DNA of 64,000 bases from positions 16,692,648 to 16,756,647 of the forward strand of contig CM042179.1 in assembly GCA_023376005.1 (NCBI GenBank), in the 5' to 3' direction. A model generated the notes under the pieces. That model had not been told where the DNA came from and made no database searches. It saw nothing but the letters and a program-made list of their open reading frames with translations. The stretch comes from Doryteuthis pealeii. Its lineage: Eukaryota > Mollusca > Cephalopoda > Myopsida > Loliginidae. Positions within the stretch are counted from its first letter, which is position 1. Each line of letters begins with the position of its first letter. A program made the translations under genes and the position numbers. Shown here in pieces: positions 47,101 through 59,293 of this stretch.

Positions 47101-47340
47101 ACCGTCTTCTCGCAGGCCAAACTTTCTTTTGGTCAAACACAGTCTTCGTCTTCGACCAGCAGCTGAAAATCTGTCGTCGTCGTCAAAATAATATTTTTCT
47201 GACTGCCGTCTCACGTAAGCCGAATGCTTCTCTGCTTGTCACACGACGCTCGACTCGCTTTGGTTATTTATGGCATATTACCCAAACATCTGGGCACATC
47301 AGTCGAACCTCGCGTCCGTCCAGTGCCCAAATCGCATTTG

Positions 47341-47381
47341 TTTTTGCATGCGGGAGGACGCGGGTTCGATCCCGGCAGGCA
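47341..47381 (+). repeat. tRNA-Ala-like 3' half, mirror copy
   Basis: Reads TTTTTGCATGCGGGAGGACG then CGGGTTCGATCCCGGCAGGC. This is the cleanest of the three copies and the basis for the tRNA-Ala(TGC) resemblance. Confidence 0.65.
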
Positions 47382-47541
47382 AGACAATGTCTTGCTCTTT
47401 TTCTTTTCTCGTTCTCAGTCACACTCCTCCCAGATGTCCTCATCACAAAACGTGCAGGTGGGGGTGGGTTGTTCTCACGTTCCCTTGAAGTAGGAGAACT
47501 GTTGCTTTCTTCGTCATATCGCTAAAATCCGTCCAATCTCC

Positions 47542-50500
47542 GACCATTCGCAAAAAGCCCTCCGTCTCCAGCCCAATCGCAAAAATGCCCTCCGCCCAAT
47601 CACAAAAAATGCCCTCCGGTCTCCGGCCCATCACAAAATGCCCTCCGGCTCCAGCCCAATCGCAAAAATGCCCTCCGGCCCAATCACAAAAATGCCCTCC
47701 GGTCTCCGGCCAATCGCAAAAATGCACTTCCGGTCTCTCGGCCCATTCGCAAAAATGCCCTCCGGTCTCCGGCCCATTCGCAAAAAATGCCCTCCCGTCC
47801 GCCACGCAAAATCACTCCGGTCTCCGTCCCAATCGCAAAAATGCCTCCGGTCTCCGGCCCATTCGCAAAATGCACTCCGGTCTCCGGCCCAATCACAAAA
47901 ATGCACTCCGGTCTCCGCCCAATCACAAAAATGCCCTCCGCCCAACACAAAAATGCAACTCCGGTCTCCGCCATTCGCAAAAATGCACTCCGGTCTCCGG
48001 CCCATTCGCAAAAACTGCACTCCGTCTTCCGGCCCAATCACAAAAAGCCTCCGGTCTCCAGCCCAATCGCAAAAATGCCCTCCGGCCCAATCACAAAAAT
48101 GCCCGCCGGTACTCCAGCGCCAATCACAAGAAATTGCCCTCCGGTCTCGGCCAATCACAAAAATGCCCTCCGCCCAATCGCAAATGCCTCCGTGTGAAAT
48201 CGCAAAATGCCCTTCCGTTCTCCGCCATCGCAAAAATGCATCTGGTCTCCGGCCCATTCGCAAAAATGCACTCCCGTCTCCGCCCAATCACAAAAATCCC
48301 TCCGGTCTCCACCCCATCACAAAAATGCCCTCCGGCCAATCACAAAAATGCCCTCTCAGTCTCCGGCCCAATCACAAAAATGCCCTCCGGTCTCCAGCCA
48401 ATCGCAATAAATGCCCTCCGCCCAATCGCAAAAATGCCTCCGGTCTCTCGGCCCAATCGCAAAAATGCACTCTGGTCTTCCGGCCCATTCGCAAAATGCC
48501 CTCCGGTCTCCGCCCATTCGCAAAAATGCACTCCGGTCTCCGGCCCAATCACAAAAATGCCCTCCGGTCTCCGCCCATTCGCAAAATGCACTCCGTCTCC
48601 GCCCATTCGCAAAAATGCACTCCGGTCTCCGGCCCAATCACAAAAATGCCCTCCGGTCTCCAGCCCAATCGCAAAAATACCTCCGGCCCAATCGCAAAAA
48701 TGCCCTCCGGTCTCCGGCCCAATCACAAAATGCCCTCCGTCTCCAGCCCAATCGCAAAAATGCCCTCCGGTCTCCAGCCCAATCGCAAAAATGCCCTCCG
48801 GCCCAATCACAAAAATGCCCTCGCGTCTCCGGCCCCAATCACGCCTCCGGTCTCGGCAGCCCAATCGCAAAAATGCCCTCCGGCCCATCGAAAAACATGC
48901 CTCCGTCTCCGGCCCAATCGCAAAAATGCACTCTGGTCTCCGCCCATCGCAAAAATGCACTCCGTTCCGGCCCATCGGCAAATGCACTTCCGGGTCCCGG
49001 CCCATTCGCAAAAAATGCACTCCGGTCTCCGGCCATTCGCACAATGCCTCCGGTCTCCAGCCCAATCGCAAAAATGCTCCTCCGCCCAATCACAAAATGC
49101 CCGCCGGTCTCAGCCCAATCACAAAAAGCCCTCCGGCTCCAGCCAATCGCAAAAATTGCCCTCCGGCCCAATCGCAAAAATGCCTCCGTTCCGGCCAATC
49201 GCAAAAATGCACTCTGTTCTCCGGCCCAATGCAAAAATGCCTCTGTTCCGCCCCATGTCACAAAAATGGCCTCCGTCTCGCCCATTCGCAAAAATGCACT
49301 CCGTCTCCGCCCAATCGCAAAAATGCCCTCGGTCTCCGGCCCATATCGCAAAAATGCCCTCCGGTCTCGGCCCAGTCGCAAAATGCCCTCCGCCCAATCG
49401 CAAAATGCCCGGTCTCGGCCCCCCAATCGCAAAAATGCACTCTGGCTCCGGCACCATTCGCAAAAATGCACTCGGTCTCCGGCCCAATCGCAAAAATTTG
49501 CCCTCCGGTCTCCAACCCAATTCACAAAAATGCCCTCTCGGCCCAATCACAAAAATGTGCCCTCCGGTCTCCGCCCAATCACAAAATGCCCTCCGGTCTG
49601 CGCAGCCCAATCCGCAAAAATGCCCTCCGCCCAATCGAAAAAGCCCTCCGGTCCGGCCCAATCGCAAAATGCACTCTGTCTCCGCCCATTCGCAAAAACT
49701 GCCTCCGGCTCCGGCCCATTGCAAAATGCACCGGTCTCCGCCCATTCGCAAAAATGCACTCTCGTCCTCCGCCCAATCACAAAAATGCCCTCCGTCCCAC
49801 CAATCACAAAAAATCCTCCGTCCCGTCCCATTCTGCAAAAATGCACTCGCGTCTCCGACCATTTCGCAAAATGCACTCGCGGTCCGGCCCATCACAAAAA
49901 TGCCTCCGGTCTCCAGCCCAATCGAAAATACGCCTCCGCCTCAATCGTCAAAAAGCCCTCTCGGTCCTCCGGCGCCAAATCACCAAAAACTGCCTCCGTC
50001 TCCCAGCCCAATCGCAAAAATGCCCGTCCGTTCCTCCAGCCCAATCGCAAAAATGCCCCTCCGGCCAATCACAAAAAATGCCCTCCGGTCCCGCCCAATC
50101 AACAAAAATGCCCTCCGCGTCCCTAGCACCAATCGTCAAAAATTGCCCTCGGCCCAATCGCAAAAAGTGCCCCGTCTCCGCCCACAATCGCAAAAAATGC
50201 ACTCTGGGTCTCGGGGCCATTCGCAAATGCACTCCGGTCTCCGCCCATGTCCAAAATGCACTCCGGTCCGGCCATCGCAAAAAGCACCCGGTCTCCGCTC
50301 CATTCGCAAACATGCCCCTCCGTCTCCAGCCCAATCGCAATAAAATGCCCTCCAGCGCCCAATCACAAAATGCCCTCCGGCTCCCAGCCGCAATCAAAAA
50401 ATCGCCCTCCGGTCTCCAGCGCAAATCGCAAAAATGCCCTCCGGCCCAACATCGCAATAAATGCCTCTTACGGTCTCCGGCCCATCGCAAAATGCACTCT

Positions 50501-50806
50501 GGTCTCCGCCCAATCGCAAAAATGCACTCTGTCTCCGCCATTCACAAAAATGCCCTCCGCGTCTCCCGCCCATTCGCAAATCACTCCGGTCTCCGGCCCA
50601 ATCGCATAAAATGCCTCCGGTCTCCGTCCCCAATCGCAAAAATGCCTCCCGTCCTCCGGCCCAATTCGCAGAAAATCCCTCCGGCCCAATCGCAAAAATG
50701 CCCTCTGGTACTCCGGCCCCATCGAAATCCATGCACTCTGGTCTCCGGCCCATTCGCAAATAATGCACTCCGGTCTCCGCCCAATCGCAAAAATTTGCCC
50801 TCCGGT
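47542..50806. repeat. 31-bp minisatellite, mirror copy, truncated by the gap
   Basis: The plus strand carries the complement of the array at 27,217-32,790: CCTCCGGTCTCCGG, then CCCAATCGC, CCCAATCAC or CCCATTCGC, then AAAAATGC. It is shorter (about 3.3 kb) because it ends at the N gap. Frames up to 1,111 codons are again by-products. Confidence 0.95.
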
Positions 50807-50906
50807 NNNNNNNNNNNNNNNNNNNNNNNNNNNNNNNNNNNNNNNNNNNNNNNNNNNNNNNNNNNNNNNNNNNNNNNNNNNNNNNNNNNNNNNNNNNNNN
50901 NNNNNN
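50807..50906. other. Assembly gap, 100 N
   Basis: Exactly 100 N, the usual placeholder for a gap of unknown size. It lies inside the minisatellite; the mirror of about 26,836-27,217, including the left tRNA-like flank, is missing on its right side. Confidence 0.98.
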
Positions 50907-52238
50907 CCACATCCACATAATCATCCTCACTTTACATAATATAGAACTAGATGGTATTTTATTGACTCCAACAAGTTGATTAAGGGCGCGTTATTGAGTT
51001 CTCATCGCGTTGTTCATACTACCAGTGGGGAAAGATTAATTTCTACTTCAAATTAACTAGAAAGAATTAATTGATAACAGATATATTTTCAAGAATGGAG
51101 GGCGCATGAAAACAATTACATCAGTTGAAGTTGAACAAAGGCTTGTTCAAAATTCCCAAAAGTTAGACTGACTACGATGAAGATGTCTGAAGAAAACCAA
51201 AAGCATACAATGGTTCGACAAGGTTGTGCACCATTGTAATAGTATTTACGAACTACTTCCCTCACTGACACAGCCACAACACAGCAGCGGTAGGAAGATC
51301 ATGAACGTGATAGCCGACGCTTACGGGTAGAACTACTTTTCAAACAGCTATCGGCTTAACTCACATAATAAACATATCACCTGTACTCATTTCGCAACAT
51401 AAGATATAATATATATAATTTCTATATACGCCTCTGTTAAACTTACCATTATTACAACATATCTCTTCACAACCATAATAACAGCTAAGAAACGAAGAAT
51501 ACTACTCAGAGTTAACATCAATATTTTTTTTCATAATGTTTCATCTTTTTAACAATTTGGTACTTTTCAATCAATGAATAAGTTTATATCCAGAATTGGT
51601 TCTCAAATAACACAATTCAAACGTCTATATGTAAATCGTACGTCATGTATGTGCGTTTTGGTGTGTATGTCTATGTGCGTTCATTTTTTCTTTCTCTAAG
51701 AATACATATTTTGGGCCGATTAACAAAAAAGCAAAATGTAAATAATGAATAACAAGTAAATAATATTCCAAATCGTTCGTCGAGTGCTTTGTAGAAAGAA
51801 TCTTTTCATTTTGGAAGTACATCCTTATTACCAAACGTTACATTCTACTAGTGACCCTTTTCTGTTTTTTTGATATGGTTGGATTGGTTCTTTGTATTTT
51901 TGTCCTGTTTTTTTATCTTAATTTTTTTTACATTGGAATATATTCGACGATTTTATACATTGTAATTATTTTTGATTCGATAATGGGGTTCGAATTTAAA
52001 TTCCTGACTATACGATGTTCATGGTTACGTAAAAAGGGATAAATTGAAATAGATTATTCTTGTTTGATTTGTTAAAAAATATTGAACATATTAATTGATA
52101 AAAACTAATTAGCGGCAATCCATTGTTTCTCTAAAAAAAAAAAAAGGAATTACATTTTTTTAATTACCACTATAAGAAACCTTAAATGGAATATCAATAT
52201 TGTTTTAAAATGAAATTATGTATTGAATGATTTTTCAG

Positions 52239-52278
52239 GTTAAATCTCAAAAATAGTTGGCCCTAGGGAACCAAAAAT
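52239..52278 (+). pseudogene. Mirror copy of TP53I13-like exon 2
   Basis: The acceptor TGATTTTTCAG and donor GTAAGTATAATT are preserved, but the exon is 40 bp instead of 39 and reads into stops (TAG within the first codons). It lies in the error-rich second arm. Confidence 0.6.
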
Positions 52279-53253
52279 GTAAGTATAATTTTCAAGATTT
52301 TCTTTTTTTTTTTTTTTTGCTTTCTCATTTTTATTTTATTTTATATTTTTTAAATTTTCAATATCATGCTAAATAAACATGGACATCTTTCTCTGTGGAC
52401 AAGAATAATTAAGAAACTATAGATATTTTTCTGTTGATAAGTCTAAAAACTGATTACTTTTAAATATATTTTGAATTGCCGGACAAAAAATATTTTTCTT
52501 ACTTAAATTGCCATTCATCGATCTCTGTTTTCATTTAGCAAAAATAAGTTATCTTATTTAATATGGCTGAAAGTTCTGTTGTTTTTTTTGTTGTTTTCTG
52601 CAAAAGTATATTTTCCTTTGATATGAAAATGCAGTGCCTCCAGAAGACTTGTCCGTATTCTGTTTAAGTCATAACAGTATAAACAGTGTATTAATTGCCT
52701 TTAGCGCGTCAAATTTTCTGAAAGAAAAATTGCCATCATTTACAATTCAGATTTAATGTATACAACATTGGAATACGAGTTAGGTCTAAATTCCTTTGCC
52801 TGTGTGATTTTTTGCTTGCATGTCATCTAAAATTGATGCAAACCCTCAAGAGCTCTCGTGATTGTAATTTCTGTAAAATAATTACCGAATGATTTATCGA
52901 TAGAAATGAATACACGAAAATATATCTCCCTTTTAGGTTTACAATTGGTAATGAAAGGTTAAAGATTGATCGTCTACCAAAATTGCATTACTACTCTGTC
53001 ATTTACTTGGTCATTTAGTTACATCACAAGTGCAGTGAATAAAGAAAAGTCTTTACAATCTTAACTTAGTTGCATTTATTAATATCTAAATAAGTTCATT
53101 TTGAATGATTTAACATGGATATTTGCATGTGGTGATTCATTGTATTTTATTCTCTCTACACGTTCGCATCTACAGGATCAAATAAGACTAATTCAATTGG
53201 TTTTCTTTTTTAAAAAATCCGATTTAGTTGAACAATGCCAAAAATACACGGGG

Positions 53254-53285
<32 letters not shown>

Positions 53286-54711
53286 CAAATCTTATATTTT
53301 CTTTTTTTTTTTGTTTTAAGGGGGGGGGCCAAAAAAAAAATATCCTGAGGTTCATTACGACTTTATTAAACGAACATTCTCTATAAACTCTTATGCCAAT
53401 CTGTTCTCTTTCAATAAAACTCTTCTCTCATAATATTCTTCATTTATTACCTTCTTTCATTCATAGTTCTTCTTCCTTTGTAATTCATTATCATTTGTAA
53501 AATATTAGATACCTCGGAACTATTCCTCATCTAATGGTATTATATGTAAAATGTGATTCTAATATTTTACTCACTTGGCCACGTTATTCTACATTATTAC
53601 GCGTCCCTCTCTTATACAAAAGTTCAAAATACATCGTTTCTACCCGGAAGACGAACTTTAAAAATCATTCTGAACAACTTCATTTTGTTAGGTTTTTCTT
53701 TTCGACCGTTGTATTTTCTTCGTTCTATTTAGCCTAAAACATAAATCATAGCCGTCACTCTGCCTTTTCGGGGACTTTCCGTCATCTAATAGTTTTATAC
53801 TTAAAATGTTGCATTCTAATGCTTTTATCTCTGGCGCGCCTCTTCTGTTATCATACCAGTTTTAAAATCGTAAACATTCTTGGTCGGTTAAACTGAGAAC
53901 CTCGTGAAAATCATGATCTTGTCTTTTATTATCTCGACCTTGACGTGGCGTCGTGTACGCTCACGTTGCAAATTCTTCGTCAAATGTGATGACAAGCTCT
54001 AATTTGAAACATTCGTATGTTGATTATTTCTGTCCTATATCTCTATCGCTAAATTGGCTACATTTCCAGGAACTGCTAAGATATTTTAATTGATAATAAC
54101 TGACGATGAACATCAGGAACAAAATGGATTTTATGTAAACATTATGTTGGTTTCACCTCGTAAAAACTAGGTGTTTAGCATGAGTATAATTATTCATTTT
54201 GTTATATAAAGTAGTAAGTTAAAATTCGTCGGGGTGGCCTAAGGTCGGTATGAGCCATTACAGCGAGGTGTTCTAATCTCCTTTTCACTAGACAAGCTTC
54301 TTTCAAGGATTAATTTTGTTGAAATAGAATCCGAATTAATCATGAAATACGCTATGGAAATTAATTTCTCTTTTATTACAGACCATAATTGTTAGGTTAA
54401 TAAACTATTTAAAATATTTTGTTATTTATAAGTGTCTTGTATTTTAGGTTATAAAATGTACTCGATATAATCATAATCATTTCTTTCTTAGTATGTACTT
54501 TAAGAGAAAAAAAAGAACAGTAGCTGGGAATATATTGTGATCATTTATCTTTCTAGAATTTTGACAAAATGTTTAAGCATTTTAAATTAAATTCACTCAT
54601 TAACCCTTCGATGTTTTAAAAAAATGATTATAGTATTTAATACATATAATATAATATATCCTATATATGATATATAGCATATATATATAATCATATATAT
54701 ATATACTGGAA

Positions 54712-54950
54712 AATAAAATGGAAATTAATCCGACAGTATGAATGAAGATATAATGAAAAAAACAAACGATGTTTACAACTGAAATAGGCTCATCAGAGAG
54801 AAAGGTGCAAACGTTTCGGGCCTAATTCTCTTGAACGTTTAAAAAGCCAACCACTCGGCCCGAAACGGTTTGCACCACTTTTCTTCTGATGAGCCTATTT
54901 TCAGTGTAAACTCGTTTGTTTTTATTCATTCAATCTCTATAATTCATATA
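54712..54950. repeat. Long hairpin next to a TA microsatellite, present only in arm B
   Basis: GTTTACAACTGAAATAGGCT, CATCAGAGAGAAAGGTGCAA and ACGTTTCGGGCC at 54,770-54,823 pair with GGCCCGAAACGGTTTGCACC and CTTCTGATGAGCCTATTTTC at 54,858-54,910. The loop is about 35 bp. Arm A has only a TA tract at the corresponding site (23,276-23,326). Confidence 0.75.
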
Positions 54951-55966
54951 CATTATGAAAAGGTGGAATGAAACATCACACCAATGCTGTTAAAGACAGA
55001 AAAATCAATTTATAATATAATCATAGGCTGATACTGATCAGTTATTTCGATTTACAAAATCTATCAATCCAGAGTCTACTCCGTAGTTGTTGGGTCGAGA
55101 AGAATGCAAAATCAGTTCACAAAAAACTTTTTAATACTGCAAAAAAAGAACGAAAGTGCGTTACACTTATTCACCAATGTGGAGCATTCGCGCCAATAAT
55201 GTCGGGTCTGTCTCTATGTATACCTCTATTGTCAGTAATCATATCCAAATGTAGCGGATTTTGAGCAAGTTATGGCAACAAAGACGAAAACAATTTAAAC
55301 GGAAAGGAGGATAGTATTAAGAATGTGACGGTTGGATCAAAAGACTTTTTAGTAAGGAATTTTTACGATTAATTATTTTTTATTTTTTAAATTTTATTAG
55401 TTCTGTATTTTCATAATAATTGATTAGATTTTACTGTATTTGTTTTATATGTAAAGTACTATATATATATATATTAGTATTTTATATATATACTATATAT
55501 ATATATTATATATATCAACAGGATCATGTCTGATATATCCAGTCATTATAAATTAGTAATTTTCTTGCAGTAATGGTGATAAACAGGGTATTCTTTTCGT
55601 CGAGTAGGGAACTGCTTGATAAGACGCTTCGTCTCGGTAGTCTTCTCGTCCTTTCAGTAAGTGATGCTATTGTATCTGCTTTAACGTACGCAGATACACA
55701 TTTGCCTGTAGAAGGGTAGCTGGTTGGTAGATTCTGTGGATAAGCTGGCCTGCTTTGGGCTTAGGTAATGAGAGCTTGGTGTTTTTTACGTTCTCTCCTC
55801 CTAGTTACTGCTTTTCGATAAGTGAAGTTTTGTTTGGCGCCAAATTACGATTTGGCGACCCGCCCCTAGCGACCCAAGGGGGAGCTAATGGTTTTATGGA
55901 ATGTTCAATACTTGGTACCAGACTACAGACTTCTTCGGATCATCTTTTCCTATTTCTTTACTTTCT

Positions 55967-56000
<34 letters not shown>

Positions 56001-56559
56001 CGTAACAAACTTGAACAATCATTTTGCACCTATTTTCCAGCCAAAGTGCTAGCTTTTTTATCTGACCTCTAACGAGAGGTAAAATCAACATTCTAGCGTT
56101 TTCATACCGCAGTCCTAACTTTTCAGATTGACATTTCATCGGTAATAGGCATCATTTAGAGAAACGTTTGAATTTAGAAAATTGAAAACTGCATACAAAA
56201 CAAACTGTTTAATGTCTCTGTGTTTAACAGCTGTTTTTTGTTCTTGTTTGGAGTGTCGACCCCTCAGACACTTACCCAAAAGAATATATTAGTCCAGTTC
56301 ATGTTCATAAGTTTTTAAACCTGTAAAAAATAAGTCCATCTGTTAAAATTACAGAAGTTGTCGAAAGCATATTCTTACGCGCTATCAAAAAAAAAGAAGG
56401 AATTTTCCATATCATGTTAACATGGACAGTTTGATAAAAATCTTCCATTTTGTTTGTTCAATTATGTAAATATATACTCTTTGTATGCAAATCTATTATT
56501 GTATAAATGCTTCGTATTTAATGAAAGTAATTTTATTTGTTATTATTTATTTCTTACAG

Positions 56560-56617
56560 CCGATTCATGTTTGTTTACCAAATCCCATCCATTACAAAGA
56601 AGCTATTCACCGACATC
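56560..56617 (+). pseudogene. Mirror copy of TP53I13-like exon 3
   Basis: The copy is 58 bp instead of 56, because two extra bases interrupt the codons before the final ACATC. The donor has changed from GTAAGC to GTGAGC. The copy is otherwise nearly identical to 21,702-21,757, as expected for a noisy duplicate of one locus. Confidence 0.65.
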
Positions 56618-56819
56618 GTGAGCATATTTCTTATTTCGTTAAATTACAGAATCATCATATTTGCTTTTTATATTAACAGTCCACGGACATCATTAAACCG
56701 TTTTTTAAAAACAATGCCTTGTGTTTGGGAGATAATATAGCTTTGATGATTGTGGAGGAAGAGAAAAAATATATATTCTATGTGCAAAAGACAGATCTAA
56801 AATGAAGCTCCTATTCAAC

Positions 56820-57103
56820 TAGTGAGTGGTCTGTTGTCGGGTATCAGCCGCAACAGCGAGGAAGTCATATTCCTTCTTTCGCTAGCGCCTAGATCAGGGG
56901 AGGTGTTTGGCGTTTTTTTTCTCTTTGGGGGTTGCTTAGGTGGAGGCTACATCTACTGTACAGCTCCTAGGATGCTTTTACAGCAGCATATCAGATACCC
57001 AGGTTGTGCTAGCTTATTGTGTGAGGTTGGCGAAGACAGTATCAAACTTTGCGCATTATTTCTAGGCAAACGCTCTACCGACTGAGCGTAAAACTGGTCA
57101 CCA
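56820..57103 (-). repeat. SINE family B, mirror copy
   Basis: Reverse complement of 21,235-21,505 with indels; GCTCAGTCGGTAGAGCGTTT is preserved. Confidence 0.8.
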
Positions 57104-59218
57104 TTAAATTTTTAGTAAAAAATGTAATTTAAAAAAAAAGCAATCATTTTCATAAATTTTCTCTCCCAATCTTTTTTGGGCGGGGCAATTTTTTTGTTTG
57201 TAATTAATTATTAAAAAAATAATTTAAATCCTAGCAAAGTTATTTGTCTTGAGACTATTAAAAATGGCGGAAAAATAAAACAGAAAATAGTCTCAATAGT
57301 GTCGCGAACTGTAAGCGATTTTGAAATACTCAATATACAGACTGTGTGTTTAGATTTATTTCTATTGATGCAATACAGTTTTCTTACCTGCATTGCTTTA
57401 ACTGATACTCAGATATATCATCATTATTGAACTAAGTTTTTAAGACAGTCAATTTTTAGTTTATGGTATTAAACCATTATTGAGTAATTTTTCATTATAA
57501 AGAATTAGAAAATACTGAATACCTATTTTATCTCGATAAGTTATAAGAACAAACTTAAATTGTCAAAAGACGGTTCTCGACTGATTCAAAATTCGCGTAA
57601 ATGTAAATGTTTGTAGCGAATTATGACTATTTTAGAAAGATGTTTGATGAAGGGAGTCAAACTTTTATATTTTTCAAAGATTGCTGATTTATAATAAAAA
57701 TCTGAAACACTTAATTCTAATTCCATAGTTGTAGCTTAAAAGATATTTGATTCTGTCGTGAATCCTTGAAATACTGTAAAAACACAGATTCTTATAATTA
57801 AAATAATTAGTTCCTCACTAAAAAGTTATTCGATTGTTTAACATATTTAACAATTTAAGTTAATTTATTTTGAGGAGATTAAATGATTTTTGTATAAACA
57901 TTCCAAACAATACAGGAATTAACATTTTATTGAAATAAAATTTTTAAAAAAATTAATTTTCCTTTATTTATGAATGACCTTGTACTATGGATTATTGCGT
58001 GATTCCATGTGGGGAAGGATTTCAAATTAATCACGAATCAGTTCATGACAAGTTTGAAAATATAAACATTTTTCCTTATCGATCGTTATAAAAATTCGCG
58101 TTCTGTCTTCGGCCACGATGTCACCTATTTAGTGACCCTCATGACAACGATCGTAAATGACTGTACACTGCAATCTGCCTTTCCCCAAACACATCTCAAC
58201 TTTGGGATATTAAGAAAGTATCCGTCTACTTCAATTGAAATGTTTTGATTGTCGCACCTTACAGGGTCTTGTTAACAATATAACAATTGCAGATTTAATG
58301 GTTGTTATTCCGTCTGTAACTTCAGCAAAACATTATCGTCAGTCCCATTCGTAATAATTAGACCAAAAACATTTAATTTAGTGCGTCAGTGATTAAGAAA
58401 ATCTTGGATTCTATGGCTTCTTTTTTCCTTTTTTTCAAAAAAAAACGTTGGTTGACTTTGTTAAATTATTATCATTTCTCGCGCATTTGTTTATTACACC
58501 AGCGCTAGCTGTTTATGATTTCGTTGGAGTCTTTTGGTGACAGTAAGTCTCTCAGGCTCCAGGATTCTTCTGGATATTCTGTTGTCGGTGGTCTGGATTC
58601 TTCCTTGATTCCAATTCCTCAGTCATTTTCTTCATAAATCTTGAGGACTGTTTTCAAGGCGTTCAACTACAATTATTCTATTTTTGATTCCTGCAATTAT
58701 CTTTGAAAGACTGGATTCCATTTTTCTCATATCAGATTTTTCGGATATTTGATTATATTGTTGGAGGGGACTCCTTTAAACAATAGTAATCAAAATATCT
58801 ACATTGTTCTAGGTAACAATTGGTCTGCCCCCCCCCCCACACACACACACACAACTGACAATGATAGCTCGACTTGACGTTTATTTCCATTCTGTTAAAA
58901 AAAAATTATAAAAAAACGGATTTGATTTCAATGAAAAAAAAATCCGTCTAACCCGTTTCAGCCCTCTGTACATCTACTTCAAACGTTCATAAATTCTAAG
59001 ATGAGCGATCCACGACTCCATATTGATACAAACTTTAAACAAAGAAAATGAATTATCCAATATTGATTGAACATGATTAATTAATTTTGTCGTCTAAATT
59101 TTTTGATTTTTCAATCTAAGATTCTTTTATTTCTTTTTGCTAAAACGTAAAAAACTATGATAGTAAAAAAAGCAACTTTTCAACACACATTCAAGCCATT
59201 TAGTAACAGCTTTTGATC

Positions 59219-59293
59219 TCCTCTCTTCCTCTTCTCTCTCTCCTACTCTCTCTCCTCTCTCTGCCTCTCTCTCTCTATCTCTCTCTCTCTCTC
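59219..59293. repeat. (CT)n microsatellite, mirror copy
   Basis: Interrupted CT tract, mirror of the AG tract at 19,117-19,178. The irregular interruptions are typical of raw-read noise. Confidence 0.85.

Noticed and set aside
47585..50920. Open frame of 1,111 codons on the plus strand running into the N gap
   Set aside because: Mirror of the same stop-free minisatellite; it even reads through the Ns.
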